A stretch of 64,000 bases of DNA from Theobroma cacao. Its lineage: Eukaryota > Streptophyta > Magnoliopsida > Malvales > Malvaceae. Within the stretch, counting starts at the first letter, position 1. Each line of letters opens with the position of its first letter. The stretch covers positions 2,279,722-2,343,721 of the forward strand of contig NC_030850.1 of the NCBI RefSeq assembly GCF_000208745.1, in the 5' to 3' direction. The position numbers and the translations under genes are program-made. Below, piece by piece: positions 49,526 to 62,027 of this stretch. The notes beneath the pieces are model-generated. The model saw only the letters and a program-made list of their open reading frames with translations, was not told the DNA's origin and searched no databases.

Positions 49526-49920
49526 CAGTGAGATGCTCCGCAGAGAAACAGGGGTTTTTGTCTGAGATATAGTTTCATGTTTCCAGTCCTTTCTTCTAGT
49601 ATTTCTTTTCCCGTAGATACATGAGTGTATCTTTGCAATAGAAAACCTGAAATTTAATTGATTGGTTCTTCAAGAGGCTCAGTGTCAATGGGCTTTTCGA
49701 ACTGGATCTTTGCGTGTAGGCCATGCATTTACAAAAATAGGTACAGGGACCTTATCTGGTTGAGAGATAACCAATCAGTAGTTGTAGCAGAAGTGAAAAT
49801 ATCAATTGAATTTGTTTCTCTCTTTTTGCGTGCATTTGTCTTTTTAATCTACCCTCATCGTTGTGCAATCTCAAGCCAAGACTACTAACTGCTAAAATCG
49901 ACGGTCTGGAAAATAATAGT

Positions 49921-49991
49921 TCCGTTGCCGGGGATCGAACCCGGGTCTCCCGGGTGAAAGCCTGACATCCTAGCCACTGGACGACGGCGGA
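49921..49991 (-). tRNA. tRNA-Glu(TTC)-like gene, probably decayed
   Basis: The minus strand reads as a 71-nt cloverleaf with D-arm GTCC...GGAT, anticodon loop CTTTCAC (anticodon TTC) and T-loop TTCGATC flanked by CGGG/CCCGG. The acceptor stem TCCGCCG against CAACGGA leaves two C-A mismatches. The anticodon stem TCAGG against CCGGG leaves an A-G mismatch. A working plant tRNA-Glu pairs at these places. It may be a pseudogene; if expressed, it would be weakly folded. Its position is isolated, about 400 bp downstream of the SWIB gene. Confidence 0.7.
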
Positions 49992-50739
49992 TGGGGAATC
50001 GTGTTGGGATTAATGGATCTTACCATTCATTAAAACAATTAACTTATATCAACAGTATGCTGAACACAATTCAAAATTGAAGAACCTACCATCATTTGGT
50101 TCCAACCTTATTACTTTTACAAAGAGCTCAGCTGCAGCATTCAAGTCATCAACGGAGACCTGAATGATTTTTATTTTTAAGCAAGTCCATTCCTGGGTGA
50201 AAGTTTAAAGCAAGGGAGAATTTGTTGTAAGGCAATCTGAGCAGGATAACCACACCAATCTGGCTAGTATCCTATGAAATGAAAAAAAAGTCTGCAGCAG
50301 GACCATATTCCACTGTTGTTTGATCAGTTTTTGGACAATGGATGTATTATTATAGGATGGCTTCCATTTTCATTGTTCAACATGATTAATTATTATCAGT
50401 AACTTGGTGCGATGAAATAATAAAATTAAGATAAGAATATATGTATATATATATAGAGATTTGATAAATATCAGAACTCAAATTAATTTTTATGTGCATA
50501 AATATAATAAAAATTGATTGCCTTGACGAAAACATCAATTTTAATTAATCAAACATTCAATGTCAGAGATAAATGCATTCACGAGAAGATGGAATATGTG
50601 GCAACGAGAAGAATGAGAAGTTTAGCCAAGACCAGCCCTCCTTATAATATGAAATATGAAATGCTGAAAATTTAATGAAATTAACTTTCCTTTTATATAT
50701 ATATATCCATTATTTTTGCAAAAAACTTGTTTCCTATCC

Positions 50740-52330
50740 ACTCATGACTATTAGCTGCATTAGTCTCTTCTCTTTTCAATTTAATGAATGACATTTGTCT
50801 GCTATATACTATTGCACACACATTGATGTTATATTTAGAGATATAAAATTTAAATTTTTTCTTTAGTTTGAAAATGATCAGAAATTTTAATATTAAAATA
50901 ATATTTGGTTAGACAAGAAGCATTTAAACAAGTTTCACATAGCATTACTTTAAAAAAAAAAAGTTTCACTTAGCATTAAATGACTATTATCGACTAAAAA
51001 AACATTAAATAAACATTACTACTGATTTAATTTTGAGTCAACCCTTTATTAGTGGACCATATATATACACATGAACCAGACAACAATTTGTCATTACAAA
51101 GCAATAGCTTTGTGTATATGACCGTTCTTACAATTTCACGAAAATTAAGTTTTCTTTCTCAGGAGTTAGTTCTGTATATTTCACAAAAATGAAACCATCT
51201 TTTTACTGAAAAAAAAAAAACCATATCATACTATTACAAAGCAAATATCGATTATGGTGAGGCAGCCTTAGTCAAAACCTCTGACGTGTTCTAAGCTTTC
51301 TTGTTATGGCAGCGCAAGAAATGCGATACAAGAAAATGGAGAGAATCGAAATAATCTTATTTTTTTTTTAATTTACTCTTATTATGTACTATTTTAATAA
51401 TTTGAGTCGTATATTAGTGTTTTCTTTGGAAAAAAATTTTTTAGGATTGTCACGTAAAACAAAAAAATTCATTAATCGTTGGGTGTTGAAAAAAACAAAG
51501 AAGTTAATGAAATTTTGCATATTAATATTTTGTTTTTAAGAAAATATCTTTTTAAAGTTATTATAAAAACTATTAATCATTTAATTCATTTAATAATACA
51601 ATTTGCACGGATGATTATCAGCTCCAGCGGTTTTTAGGAGCAAATACGGGGTTCGCCCGCACCACTAGAATGGTCTTAGGGCAAAATGGGCAACGCCAAT
51701 CTCACAGAAGATAATTATCGGCTCTATCGCGATTGGAGAGGTGGAAATGCTTTTCGCCAAACTTTATAGTCATCAGAAGCAAAAGCCCACGAAATGTAAA
51801 AGGAAACCAGTAGTGGCTTACAATAACAGAGTGGAGTGAAGTGTTTTCTGGTTTGCTGATTTTAAGACAAAAGATTGGAGACCACGAAGCCACTGGACCA
51901 CGACTTCAGTGGCATTTCTTAAAAAAGAAAGGGCACGAGGAAGAGCGGTTGCCATGAGAAAGGAGAGACAGAGGGTAGCAGAAGATGGGATGGTGAGAGA
52001 GAATGGGATGCAGAGATAGAGAGCGGGAGGAAGGAGAGCTTAGCTAGAAGACGATGGGATGGTGAGAGAAATGGGTTGGAATAGGGGAAGGGGTATATAT
52101 ACTAGCTCCACATGACTTTTAGCTCAATTAATTCCCTCTCTTTTCAATTTAATCAATAATTTTTAATTTAATTGGAAAATGATAAAAAAAAAAATTAGTA
52201 GAGCACAAGCGTTTAAACAGGCTAGAAAAATATTAAATAAATATTACTATTAATTTGATTATGGTGAGGCAGCTTTAAGCTTTATCGATTATGATAAGGC
52301 AGCTTTTGTCAAAATCTAGTCCATCAAGTG
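50740..52330. repeat. Diverged direct repeat pair
   Basis: Copy 1 (about 50740-51285) and copy 2 (about 52105-52330) share, in the same order, CTCTTTTCAATTTAAT, then GTTTGAAAATGATC/ATTGGAAAATGATA, then GCATTTAAACA/GCGTTTAAACA, then ACATTAAATAAACATTACTA/ATATTAAATAAATATTACTA, then GATTATGGTGAGGCAGC. Copy 1 holds extra sequence between these blocks. They might be the ends of an old transposon, but no terminal motif or coding core is evident. Confidence 0.55.
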
Positions 52331-53689
52331 CTAAAGTTTTTGTCATAATTTAAGTTGATCATCTCCTAATTACAGTGCTAATTAATTATGGGAGGTTAAT
52401 GTCTACTTCGATCGATGCTTTTGTTTTAGGGTTTTAATTTAACACAAACAGTTTTTCGTGCTTCCACGTAATAATAATAAGCTCTATATAAAATTTAAAT
52501 ATTAATTTGTATCAAGTTCAAAAATAGTTGATTTGACAAGTTGCCCAACAACATTGTCAAAGGTAATTTCAGAATTTTTTGCCATTTTCTGCATTGATTT
52601 ACATGTGGGATTTTGTATGAACGGAAAGACTGTCGAGTACAGTCTCCAAGGCACGAAATGGATCATGATTTCGAATTTTATAATTTAAGATATAGACATT
52701 TTAATAAATGGTGTGCAAATTTTTCAAATTATTTTAAGATTATCAAACATGTATGTTTCTTTAAATAAATTAAACTTTTTGATAGCAAAATTAGTTCTAT
52801 AACAATGCTAATAGGTTTATACTTTAGTTTACGATCTTATTAACGAGTTAAAATGATTGGTAACAATCGTGTGAAAAATATTGTTGATATGATGTTTGTC
52901 ATGGATTATGGTTGTGATTGTAATTAAAAGTGACAAAATTTTGTAAATTTTAAAAACCTAATCTATGATTTGTACAATATTTGAAGAATGATATATATAT
53001 ATATTTTTTAAGTATTTGAAGAATGATATTTATTTGTCTAATTTATGAATTTAAGAAATTATTTATTTTAGATATAATAATTCTTTTAACTATTTTGAAT
53101 GTATAATTTATTGAAATGTTATTGATCCATGCATATAATATATAGATTTATATTTAATGCCTTAACAGTGTATAGTTTCTGTGTACTGTTAGCTCACCGA
53201 AATGTGTCATCTTATTAATGAGATAAAATAAAAAACTTTCAAGTACTTAAAATTAAATATCAAAAAATTATAATGATTAATTAATAAAAAATAAAATATT
53301 TTCACTTTTCTATTTCTTTCAACCGTTCTTTTTCTTATTCTCCTATTTTCTATTTCTATCTACCTCCATCATCTTCTTCTCTTCTTCTTCTTCGTTAAAA
53401 TTAGGCTTTGCAAAATTTTGTAACTAAAAAGAGTAATTTTTAGATTTTTTTTCTTATTCTTTAGAGATTGAGGAAATAAGATTCAAATAAATAGATTTTA
53501 AAATTTTTTTTATAAAAAGGAAATTCAAACTTAATTTTTGCAAAATAGATAAATTAATATACCAACTATGAAATCAAATGATTAAATAAGAAAATATTTA
53601 TATATATTTTTTAACACCATAAATCTTTTACATTTAAACATTTGACTTATTAATAAGTATATATATCATCCACTTAAATATTTGTATTT

Positions 53690-54130
53690 TTCAAATATTT
53701 TTTTTCAATTTAGTCCCTAAACACTTCAATTTTGTTCAATTTAATCACCGTATTATAGATTTTTGTTCAATTTACTTCTTATGACGTAGCACAATTTTTT
53801 TTTAAAATTTGTTCTTGATTTGCCATGTCAGCATTGTCACATAGCATTGTCACGTGGCACCGATATGTCAACTTGTCGATGCCATGTCAACATTGCCACG
53901 ACATTATATTAGTGTCACGCGGCACACCATGTCATCACATTGGTACCACATGACACTACAATGTCATCATGTTGATGCCACATCACCAAAAAGTGTCATG
54001 TCAACACTGACGTTATTTTTTTAATTGTAAAATTAAATACAATTAGGAAGAGAGATTAAATTGAAGTAATTTTTAACATCGATGAACTAAATTACTTTAA
54101 TTTTGAGTACATTAATTAAATTAAATAAAA
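53690..54130. mobile_element. Degenerate fold-back element with TGTCA-rich core
   Basis: The arms (about 53700-53775 and 54045-54130) contain TTCAATTTAGTCC/TTCAATTTAATCA words on one side and their inverted counterparts (GATTAAATTGAAG, GAACTAAATTAC) on the other. Between them lies about 190 bp packed with variants of GTCACGTGGCA, ATGTCAACAT and TGCCACATCA. Similar AT-rich, TGTCA-bearing units recur in plant intergenic DNA. I see no coding capacity. Confidence 0.4.
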
Positions 54131-57100
54131 TATATGAGTACATAAACTTGATGGATATTTTGATCAAAATTTGAGCAGGGTGAATGCTCACAAAATTTTA
54201 AGTTGTTGTCACATTTGCTACGGCGCCTGCAAGAACTAAAAAGTAGTAGTGGACATGGTGGCAATGACAACATTATTTATTTATTTTTAACAAAGGACAC
54301 AATCTAAAAAAATAATAAAAATATCAACTAAGGAATTATTATTTTCTACATTGTCCGTGAAATTTTCAAACTTTACAAATAACATTGAATATGATGACAT
54401 AACATTTCACGAATAATGTAATAGTAATGATAATATGACATGATCAAGTATTAATATGGATTTTGTAAGTATGGATTTGGAATTATCCAATGTGAGCTAA
54501 TGATTTTAAATAGGATTGGAAAATGAACAAAAAAAAAATACGAATAGGTTTTTAGGATTAGGGAAACAATGTCGTGAGATTGATAAAAATTGAATTTCTA
54601 TACTTAATAATTTAAAACGTTGAAAGGAGTTTTATGAAATAAATAAAAAATACAAATTATCATTAACAGATCATCATATTTGAATGCCACGTCAGCAAGA
54701 AAATACCATATCAGTATAATTAATAAATTTTTTTTAATAATATTAACAATTAGACTAACATTGTTAATTTAAAAAAAAAGGACTTAATTTTTACAAATTA
54801 TTATATAATAACTAAATTCACCATTATCATAGTATAAAAATTAATTACATAATTCAGTAAAATATTTTAATAATATAATTTAATTAAATGAACTGGACCG
54901 AGCTCAAGTATGAATTCAGATTTTAAAGGTGTCAAGTAGGCTCCACCAATCTCATCCATGACACCTCTACTATAAAACGATTTTATAATTTTATTTGGAC
55001 CTTAATCTATTGTAATTGCATACAAGATTTTTCTAATCCAATTTTTTTTTCTCTCTTTCATAGAACCTAAATTTAAACTCTAGATCCTACAATTTTGAGA
55101 ATTAATTTTTAGGAAAAAATCATCTTATACACATAAGCTGAATTAGAAGATTGATTTTTTTTTTTTTGAATTGAGAGAATAGGGGATTTCAATTATGTTC
55201 TTTAGGTAAAAAAAAGTAGACATCAATTAATGAGTTAATCATGTATCAATCAATGAGGTAAATGCTTGAGTACAAGATTGACATGTTGTATTTATAAAAA
55301 TTAGTTATTAAATAAAAAATAAAATGAAGTCTAACATCAAAAGAAAATATTCGTGTTATTCCATAATATGCTTTATTTTCTAGATAAGTTTAATAGCTCA
55401 TGATAAAGCTTGGCAAGTTGCACTCTTTTCTTTATTTCATTTTTTCTTTGTGATATATCCATTTCCTATTTCTTTCCTCTCATAATTCTCATTTTCGTAA
55501 CTAAAAAAGATGCAACGAAATAATGAAAAAAAAAAGAAAAAAATCTGTTTTGCTACAACTTTGAATTAATTAATTATTAAAAAAGTACATCATATCCAGT
55601 GAATTTATTTTTATGCACATATTGCTCAACATAAGAAAAAAATAATAATTATCAAATAAAAAATCTCAGCATCAAGATTTAAATGACATTTATAGAGAGG
55701 AAGGAGAAGCTATATACCGCAGGATCAGCCCCACGAAAATACAAAAAAGTTGATAATAATGCAATAAAAAAGACACAACTGATGGTCAGAAATGGTTGTC
55801 ATCTTGCATCAAAAGGCATCTTCTCTATTGTCCTTCAACAACGAAAACAAAAACCAATCAAAGCCCAACACCAACAAAAGAATCCTTATCTTGCTATCAC
55901 ATATTTATAGATTAGACCAAACAAGTCCTTAACCTTTTTTGTGTTTTGTTGTTTTTCTCCTCCTTTTAAAATCCCACATGTGGAAATATTTAAAAACTTA
56001 AACCACTAAATAAACAAATGGATGCTTTTAACACGTGTCGGCCACACAATGAAGAGAATCTCGATAACGGGAATCGGAAACGATAAAACCAATGAAATTT
56101 CTTTTATTTCTGGAAGACGCGATTCCCTTGTAACGGACGGGTATGAACAGAAGAATCTTTACTCTTTCCCTTAAATTTCCTTGCCACGTGTTCTCACTTG
56201 ATTGGTTGCGTTTCCCTAGAGATTCTTATTTTGAGAGCCCAAAAAAATTAATTCCTTTCCATATTCAAATACCCCATCCCCAAAATAAAAAAATTAATAA
56301 AAACTATTATAGAAAAAGTACAATAATAACAATAACAATCAAATAAAGTCACTTTCTCAAAAGAATCTTTCACATGCCTGGCACACCTTCATAATTTATT
56401 TGTTTATTTTTTCCATCTTGACTAATAGGTCAAGGCCAAAGTTTCCAAGGGGCACTTGATAGATAGGTTTGAATAAATGGAGTGATCATATAGGGTATGC
56501 ATTCACCTTCTTCCTTGAAAGAGGATGGGAAGGAATAAAGAGAAAACAATTTTTTCTTTATTTTTCTTAATAAATAAATCATATGAATTAAAACTTAATT
56601 AACTATTCTTTTTTTTTTCCCATAACTACCCATCATCTCATCATGCTTGATAGCAACAATTTTCCTTTGTTTTAGGTTGGAAAACTTTGAGGTATGTAAC
56701 TTATGTTATGGGGTAATTTAATTCTTATTTAAGATATCATATAATGTTGACATTTGGGATTTCTATGCATTTAAGTCATCAATGAAATCTTTAATGACAC
56801 AAGCTTTTCCAACAAGATTCACGAGATTAATGATTTGGCATGTTAATTAAGTACACATACGCATTATTATGATGGTCTATTAATATTATTGATTTTTTAT
56901 TAAATAAATTTGATTTTGATAATTAATTTTAATAAATTATAAAATTTTAAAAAAACGTTGTTGAATTTCAAAATTTTTAAAGTAATGGTAATAATAAACA
57001 AAACAAAAACAAACAAAATGAGATAAAAAGAATAATATTTAATTAGGAATAGTCTAGATGCAAGGGTATTGTTGGCAATAGGAGACTTTTCGTTGCATAA

Positions 57101-57536
57101 GAAAGAAAAATCTAGGGACACTCGATCTTATCCGATTAAGACAAAAATGCCCACAAAAAATGCCGAAAAGACCGAATTGCCATGAACCTCTTTTGTCAGC
57201 ACATCCCAGTTTACATGGGTCAATTGTTTACGGTCTCTGTTTAGTTTTTTACACCGTCGAGTTGGTCAATCCACACCTACCGAAGAATCTTGACAAAGTA
57301 AAAAAGTAAAAAAAATGTAAAGCAAATTTAATTTCATTTCAGAAAAGGAGTTAAATGAAAATAAAAAAGGTTAAGATTTTTCAACAATTCGCCGCGTGGG
57401 CTGTACGGAACCTAAAAGATTCTTCATAAAAAAACAAACTCGCTGAGTTATATGGTTGAGTTACCGAGTTACCTTTAAAATACGCGACGACCCGTTTGAG
57501 CAGCAGGCAGCGAATCTTGAATCTCTCTTTCAAGTC

Positions 57537-57545
57537 TATATAAAC
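57537..57545 (+). promoter_or_regulatory. TATA box of the HHO gene
   Basis: TATATAAAC lies 89-97 bp before the ATG at 57634, preceded by a CT-rich stretch. It is a good match in sequence and spacing. Confidence 0.65.
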
Positions 57546-57633
57546 ATGACTTGCTGTTCTTTGTCATGTTTATCCGGGCAATGTTAGAGAAAGAGAAAAA
57601 AAAAAAGGAAAATAGCAGAAAAATAGGAAAATA

Positions 57634-59324
57634 ATGGAGTTGAGCTTGGATTTAGGTTTAGCTTATGTACCGAAAAGCATATCTGAGTTTCTGAAAGAAG
57701 TTTCAAACATCAAAAATGGGTTTCAGAGATTATCAAAGATCAGTGATTATGTTAAAAGATTGGAAGATGAGATGAAGAAAATTGATGCTTTTAAACGTGA
57801 ACTTCCTCTTTGCATGCTTCTCTTGAAAGATGGTATTTTATTTTGTTTTTATTGTCCTTTCTTTTTACTGATTTTTTTTCCTTTATTTAATTTGATTTTT
57901 TCTTGATGGGGTTGTAGGGATTGAGAGATTGAAGGAGGAAGAAATGCAGTGTAAGGAAATGAATGATGGATCGGTGACAGAAGAGTTGATGTTGCCATTG
58001 AAGAGAAATACTGAGGAAAATAGAAGGGCAAACATGGAAGATGATGGCGGTGACATGAAAAACTGGATGAGTTCTGTTCAGCTCTGGAACTCCAATTTCA
58101 ACAACGTTGATCACAACAAGAAAGCAAACGCAGTTCAAGAGCTGAAACTTGTAATTCCCAAACCAATTGTTTTCATTTAATCTTATTTTATGGAAAAAGT
58201 ATTAATCTTTTTTGGGGTTTGAATTTGACAGAGAAGTGAAGATGAAGATCTGTCCGAGAAACCAATCGAACTTTGTAATAATAAAAGCTGGGGAGGGGCT
58301 TTTGTGCCATTTAAGGGACAAGCTGATAAGGAAATTTCAGGGCTTTCTCTTATGACCCCAAGTTCTGAATTGGCTTCTGGTAATCCAATCTTGAAGAGCG
58401 ATAGCAGCTGCAGAATTGGTTCTGGTTCTTCCTTATATACAGAACAAAACCAAATTAAGTTTCAGACCAAATCACAACATCAACAACAGCAGCAGCAGAA
58501 TTCTAGGAAACAAAGGCGGTGCTGGTCACCTGAGCTTCATAGACGTTTTGTTGATGCGCTTCAACAGCTTGGAGGTTCACAAGGTGAGGCCTTTGGAACT
58601 ATAGGTTAAACTTTTGAAGCAGATTCTATCAGATTGATGGATTTGTTTATTTATTTATCTTGAAAGTAGTGGTTGTCAAGTTGAATTGAAAGAACCTCTT
58701 ATTGGCAGCTTCTGTTTGTTCTCAAATTCATAGAATTATATCTTGTTACGACCAAAAGATTGGAATCTGGTTCTTTTAGACGATACCTGAATCAAGTTGT
58801 TTTCGAAATATTCCGATTGAGTTCTTTTGGTATCTTAATTTTTATTTTTAATTGTGGAAAAAATCTGATAAGGTTTATTCTCTTTCACAGTGGCCACTCC
58901 TAAACAAATTAGAGAACTGATGCAAGTAGATGGTCTCACCAATGATGAAGTAAAAAGCCATTTGCAGGTTAGTCTTTAGCATGTGAAATCTGCTCATGGT
59001 ATTCTCTTGTCACCCGTTCTGGTTTGCTAATTTTGTATGTGTATTTTGGTTTATGTACAGAAATACAGACTTCATATCCGAAAACTTCCACCTTCTTCAG
59101 CTGGGCAAGGAAACGGCCTATGGTCGGCTCAAAATCAGTGCAGTGAGCACATGAAAGCAAACATTTCACAGTCTGGTTCCCCACAAGGCCCCCTTCTTGC
59201 AACTGGTTCTGCTAAAGATATGTCAAGTACCGGAGGCGACAGCATGGAGGCAGAAGAAGATGAAAAATCAGATGGCCATAGTTGGAGAGGTGGGGTTCAC
59301 AAGCAAGGAGAGATTGATGTATAG
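57634..59324 (+). CDS. HHO5: HHO/NIGT1-type GARP (G2-like MYB) transcriptional repressor
   Basis: Five exons: 57634-57832, 57918-58150, 58232-58583, 58891-58967 and 59061-59324. All are in phase and give 374 residues. The N-terminus MELSLDLGL contains an LxLxL EAR-type repression motif. The HHO-specific N-terminal domain follows (SISEFLKEV, then [19 protein letters not shown] and PLCMLLL, to about 66). The GARP DNA-binding domain spans about 237-296 ([49 protein letters not shown]) and is split by two introns. A short Gln run lies just before it. HHO/NIGT1 proteins repress nitrate and phosphate starvation genes and bind GAATC or GAATATTC. From memory of Arabidopsis gene order, the neighbouring misato gene points to At4g37180 (HHO5/UIF1) as the orthologue. 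The tail has [18 protein letters not shown], an acidic stretch of unknown role. Confidence 0.92.
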
Positions 59325-62027
59325 TCAGATAACTTATTCCCATGAATTTTTCAGAAACATGGGGAAACGGATCATAATTATAGTGACTTAGTGACAATAA
59401 TTTAGTCAACAACTAGAGGAATTTGATATTAGTATCATGCTTGAGGCACTACCTTAGGGAGATTTCAAGGAGATTTTGCAGATATCATGGACTGCTTTAG
59501 TTTCTCTCCATGACTCAAGTTCCTGCTCCGATATATGAGCTTGTGTAATTCCTAATGATGGATTGTAGGAAGCCAAAATGACAATTTTTTAGAGAGTTCT
59601 TTCATTTATGTTTAGACTTAAAACTCTCCTTTATAACTGATGTACTTAATATCTGATATTTGAGGTTTGATTTGCCGGGTTGCTGCCATTCCTGTGCTGT
59701 TTCATTATAGAATTAGCTCTTTTGGGGGCAAACATTTGCATTTTCTCTAATGGGAAGGTTAATGATGACCTCATCCTGACACCCAACATTCTGAAAAACT
59801 CTGTAAGAGAAACCTAGGAGAATAAATAGTCTGCATTAGCAATCATTCTTTCTGCTCTTAATATTATGAATAGCAGAAACCATAATTCGTTTCTCCCGAG
59901 AACATAAGGTTTGATGTTTAGCTGACTGAAATTGATGGTAGGTTTGGATCTCAGCCTGGTTCTACTTCATGATTTTTCTGCGCTAATAAAGACCAACTCA
60001 ACCACCTATGACACTTGAGCATCCTTGAGCAAATCTTTCTATTTAGCATTTACTGTTTTACAAAGGAAGTTTGTCTTGGTATATCTAGTTCTTTCCTACT
60101 TCCTCATCAAGAAGCAAACAAATATCACATAGGGAAAAGACTGGCATGCACTACTCCAACTTTGTCCTCTCAACATAAAGCAAAAGTCAGCAGTTTCTAT
60201 AATTTAAAAGACCCTTTACATACATTGACATCAACCTTTCAAATCCTTCATCCCTTACCAAATCCAAACTCATCATCCCTGCAACTTTAAGTAAAGTTAC
60301 TCCAATTCCTCTTTAGTTAAAAAAGTTTAACTTGTTTTAGCCAAATCAGTCCTTTCAACATCAATAAACCTCAACCAATCAATTGCCATGACCTTTGCAT
60401 CTGCACATGTTCTTTGTATTCTTACCATTATCATATTAATCCAGAGGTAGTTCAATCTTCAAGAACCTGCTTGATCTCGAGTGTAATTTTTTATTCTTGA
60501 ATGGTCGAATCAGGGGAGAGAACAAGATAACATTAAAAACCCAATGCTCTGACTATTAATCATTGCTTGATCAACTCAAACATTTCTTAAATAAATTGAT
60601 TTACTACATATTTTTGTTAATTATCCATCTATATATATATATTTACTAAAGGTTAAGCACAAAGGAGTCGCTTTCAGCATAAAAAACAACAAAGGTGTTG
60701 AATCAGGGCAAAGGGATCTGGTGAGCCCACGTGAAGATTTTGGTTTGAAAATTGAGTAGCCCAGAATGAGAGCATTTTGTTGGAATCTTTCTATGTTTCT
60801 TTACAATCTTAAACACTAAATAAAAAACTTTTTCTTCTTATTTACTGAAGAAAAATGAAAATATCAGAACTTATGCTGTTTATGACGTGGGCACTATTGG
60901 TGGTAGTGAGGTTGTTCTCATCCCTGGAAGCTGTTTGAGAAGTTCAAGTATTGTCCTTGGAAGATAGAGCTCCATGGCTTTCCTTGAAAAAGGTCTAGGG
61001 TAAATAACATTATTTGACCAGTGGAATACGAAAACTCATACCCTTGTATTTTGGAAAAATCTTTTCAGTATTTTTTCATATTTGGAAGGGAGAAAATGTA
61101 AAAGTTTTCGGATAAATGGAATTCAATTTATTGACGCAGAGAAATTGTTTGAACCCTTTAAAAATGTAACACAATTTTTCAAAAAACAAGACTCTCTACC
61201 CTCCCCTCTCTTCTTTCCACAAACTGTTCTTAATTTATCTACATAACATAAAATATTTTATTTGGATAAATTAATTTTGATAGTAAAAAATTTTAAAGAA
61301 AGGGAAGATTTAAATTCGATTTTTTGAACGAAAATATATATTCTTATCATTTAATCAATATTCAAGTAAATCAAATTTACACTTAGTTATAAATATAAAT
61401 TTACAAAAAAAATTCAATAAATATCAATTTTTATTGATGCAAAAACAGGAACCAGCTGAGCAATAGCAATTATTAAGTAATAAATTATCATTTTCATGAA
61501 TCTGGTTATGAACTAAACCCTCAAGCAAAATTAAAGTCCATCATCCCTCCAAACAAAAAGTCCATAAAAAAAATTAGCATAAAACTTTATCAATCCATTA
61601 ATTTAACTTCAATGAGCTTTTTATAGCAAGTTATGATTGCATTTAGTAATCTATTAAAAAAAATGATTGCATATAGGAATCTATTAAATTAAAGAAAATC
61701 ATACAACAAAATACGTGTACTATTTTAAATACGCCGCCAAAAATATCCTCGGTCTCAAAACGCACCGCTTTTCCTTTTGTTACCTTCGCCTTCCTTACAA
61801 ACTCCACCGCTTCTGCTACTGAAAGTACGAAACGTTTTCCGACCTCGTTTCGATCACCATTGCCGCAAAACCCTAGCTCTCCGTAAGTGTCTAAAAATCC
61901 CTCTTTTTTTCTAATTTAAACATATTAATCTCTGAAAATTCGAAGATTTTCTAGCAAATTAAGGACAAAATACGTTTAATTGACATAGTTATTCGACTTA
62001 AAATATCGCTCTTTCAGGTGGACAACC
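59325..62027. other. Spacer between HHO and misato genes
   Basis: This holds the HHO 3' UTR and the promoter and leader of the misato gene. No other gene is supported; the open frame at 60015-60290 is without resemblance. A short TA tract lies near 60629. The region 61230-61700 is AT-rich. From 61730 the sequence is GC-richer and includes a telo-box. Confidence 0.5.
61868..61875 (+). promoter_or_regulatory. Telo-box in the misato 5' leader
   Basis: AAACCCTA, a motif common near the start of plant housekeeping and ribosomal-protein genes, lies just before a probable 5' UTR donor (GTAAGT at 61883). That intron would end at the CAG at 62015-62017, ten bases before the ATG. Confidence 0.5.

Larger units (their letters stand above)
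49526..57633. other. AT-rich gap between SWIB and HHO genes
   Basis: Apart from the tRNA-like sequence, I find no gene in these 8.1 kb. Repeats: short TA tracts near 50437, 50693 and 52988; a diverged direct repeat (about 50740-51285 and 52105-52330); and a fold-back, TGTCA-rich element at about 53690-54130. A GC-richer patch at 51600-52080 contains an open frame on the minus strand (51893-51702) of unknown nature. From 57100 the sequence becomes the HHO promoter. Confidence 0.5.

Noticed and set aside
55683..55910. 75-codon Lys/Gln-rich open frame
   Set aside because: Its composition follows the A-rich DNA, and no splice or promoter signals support it.
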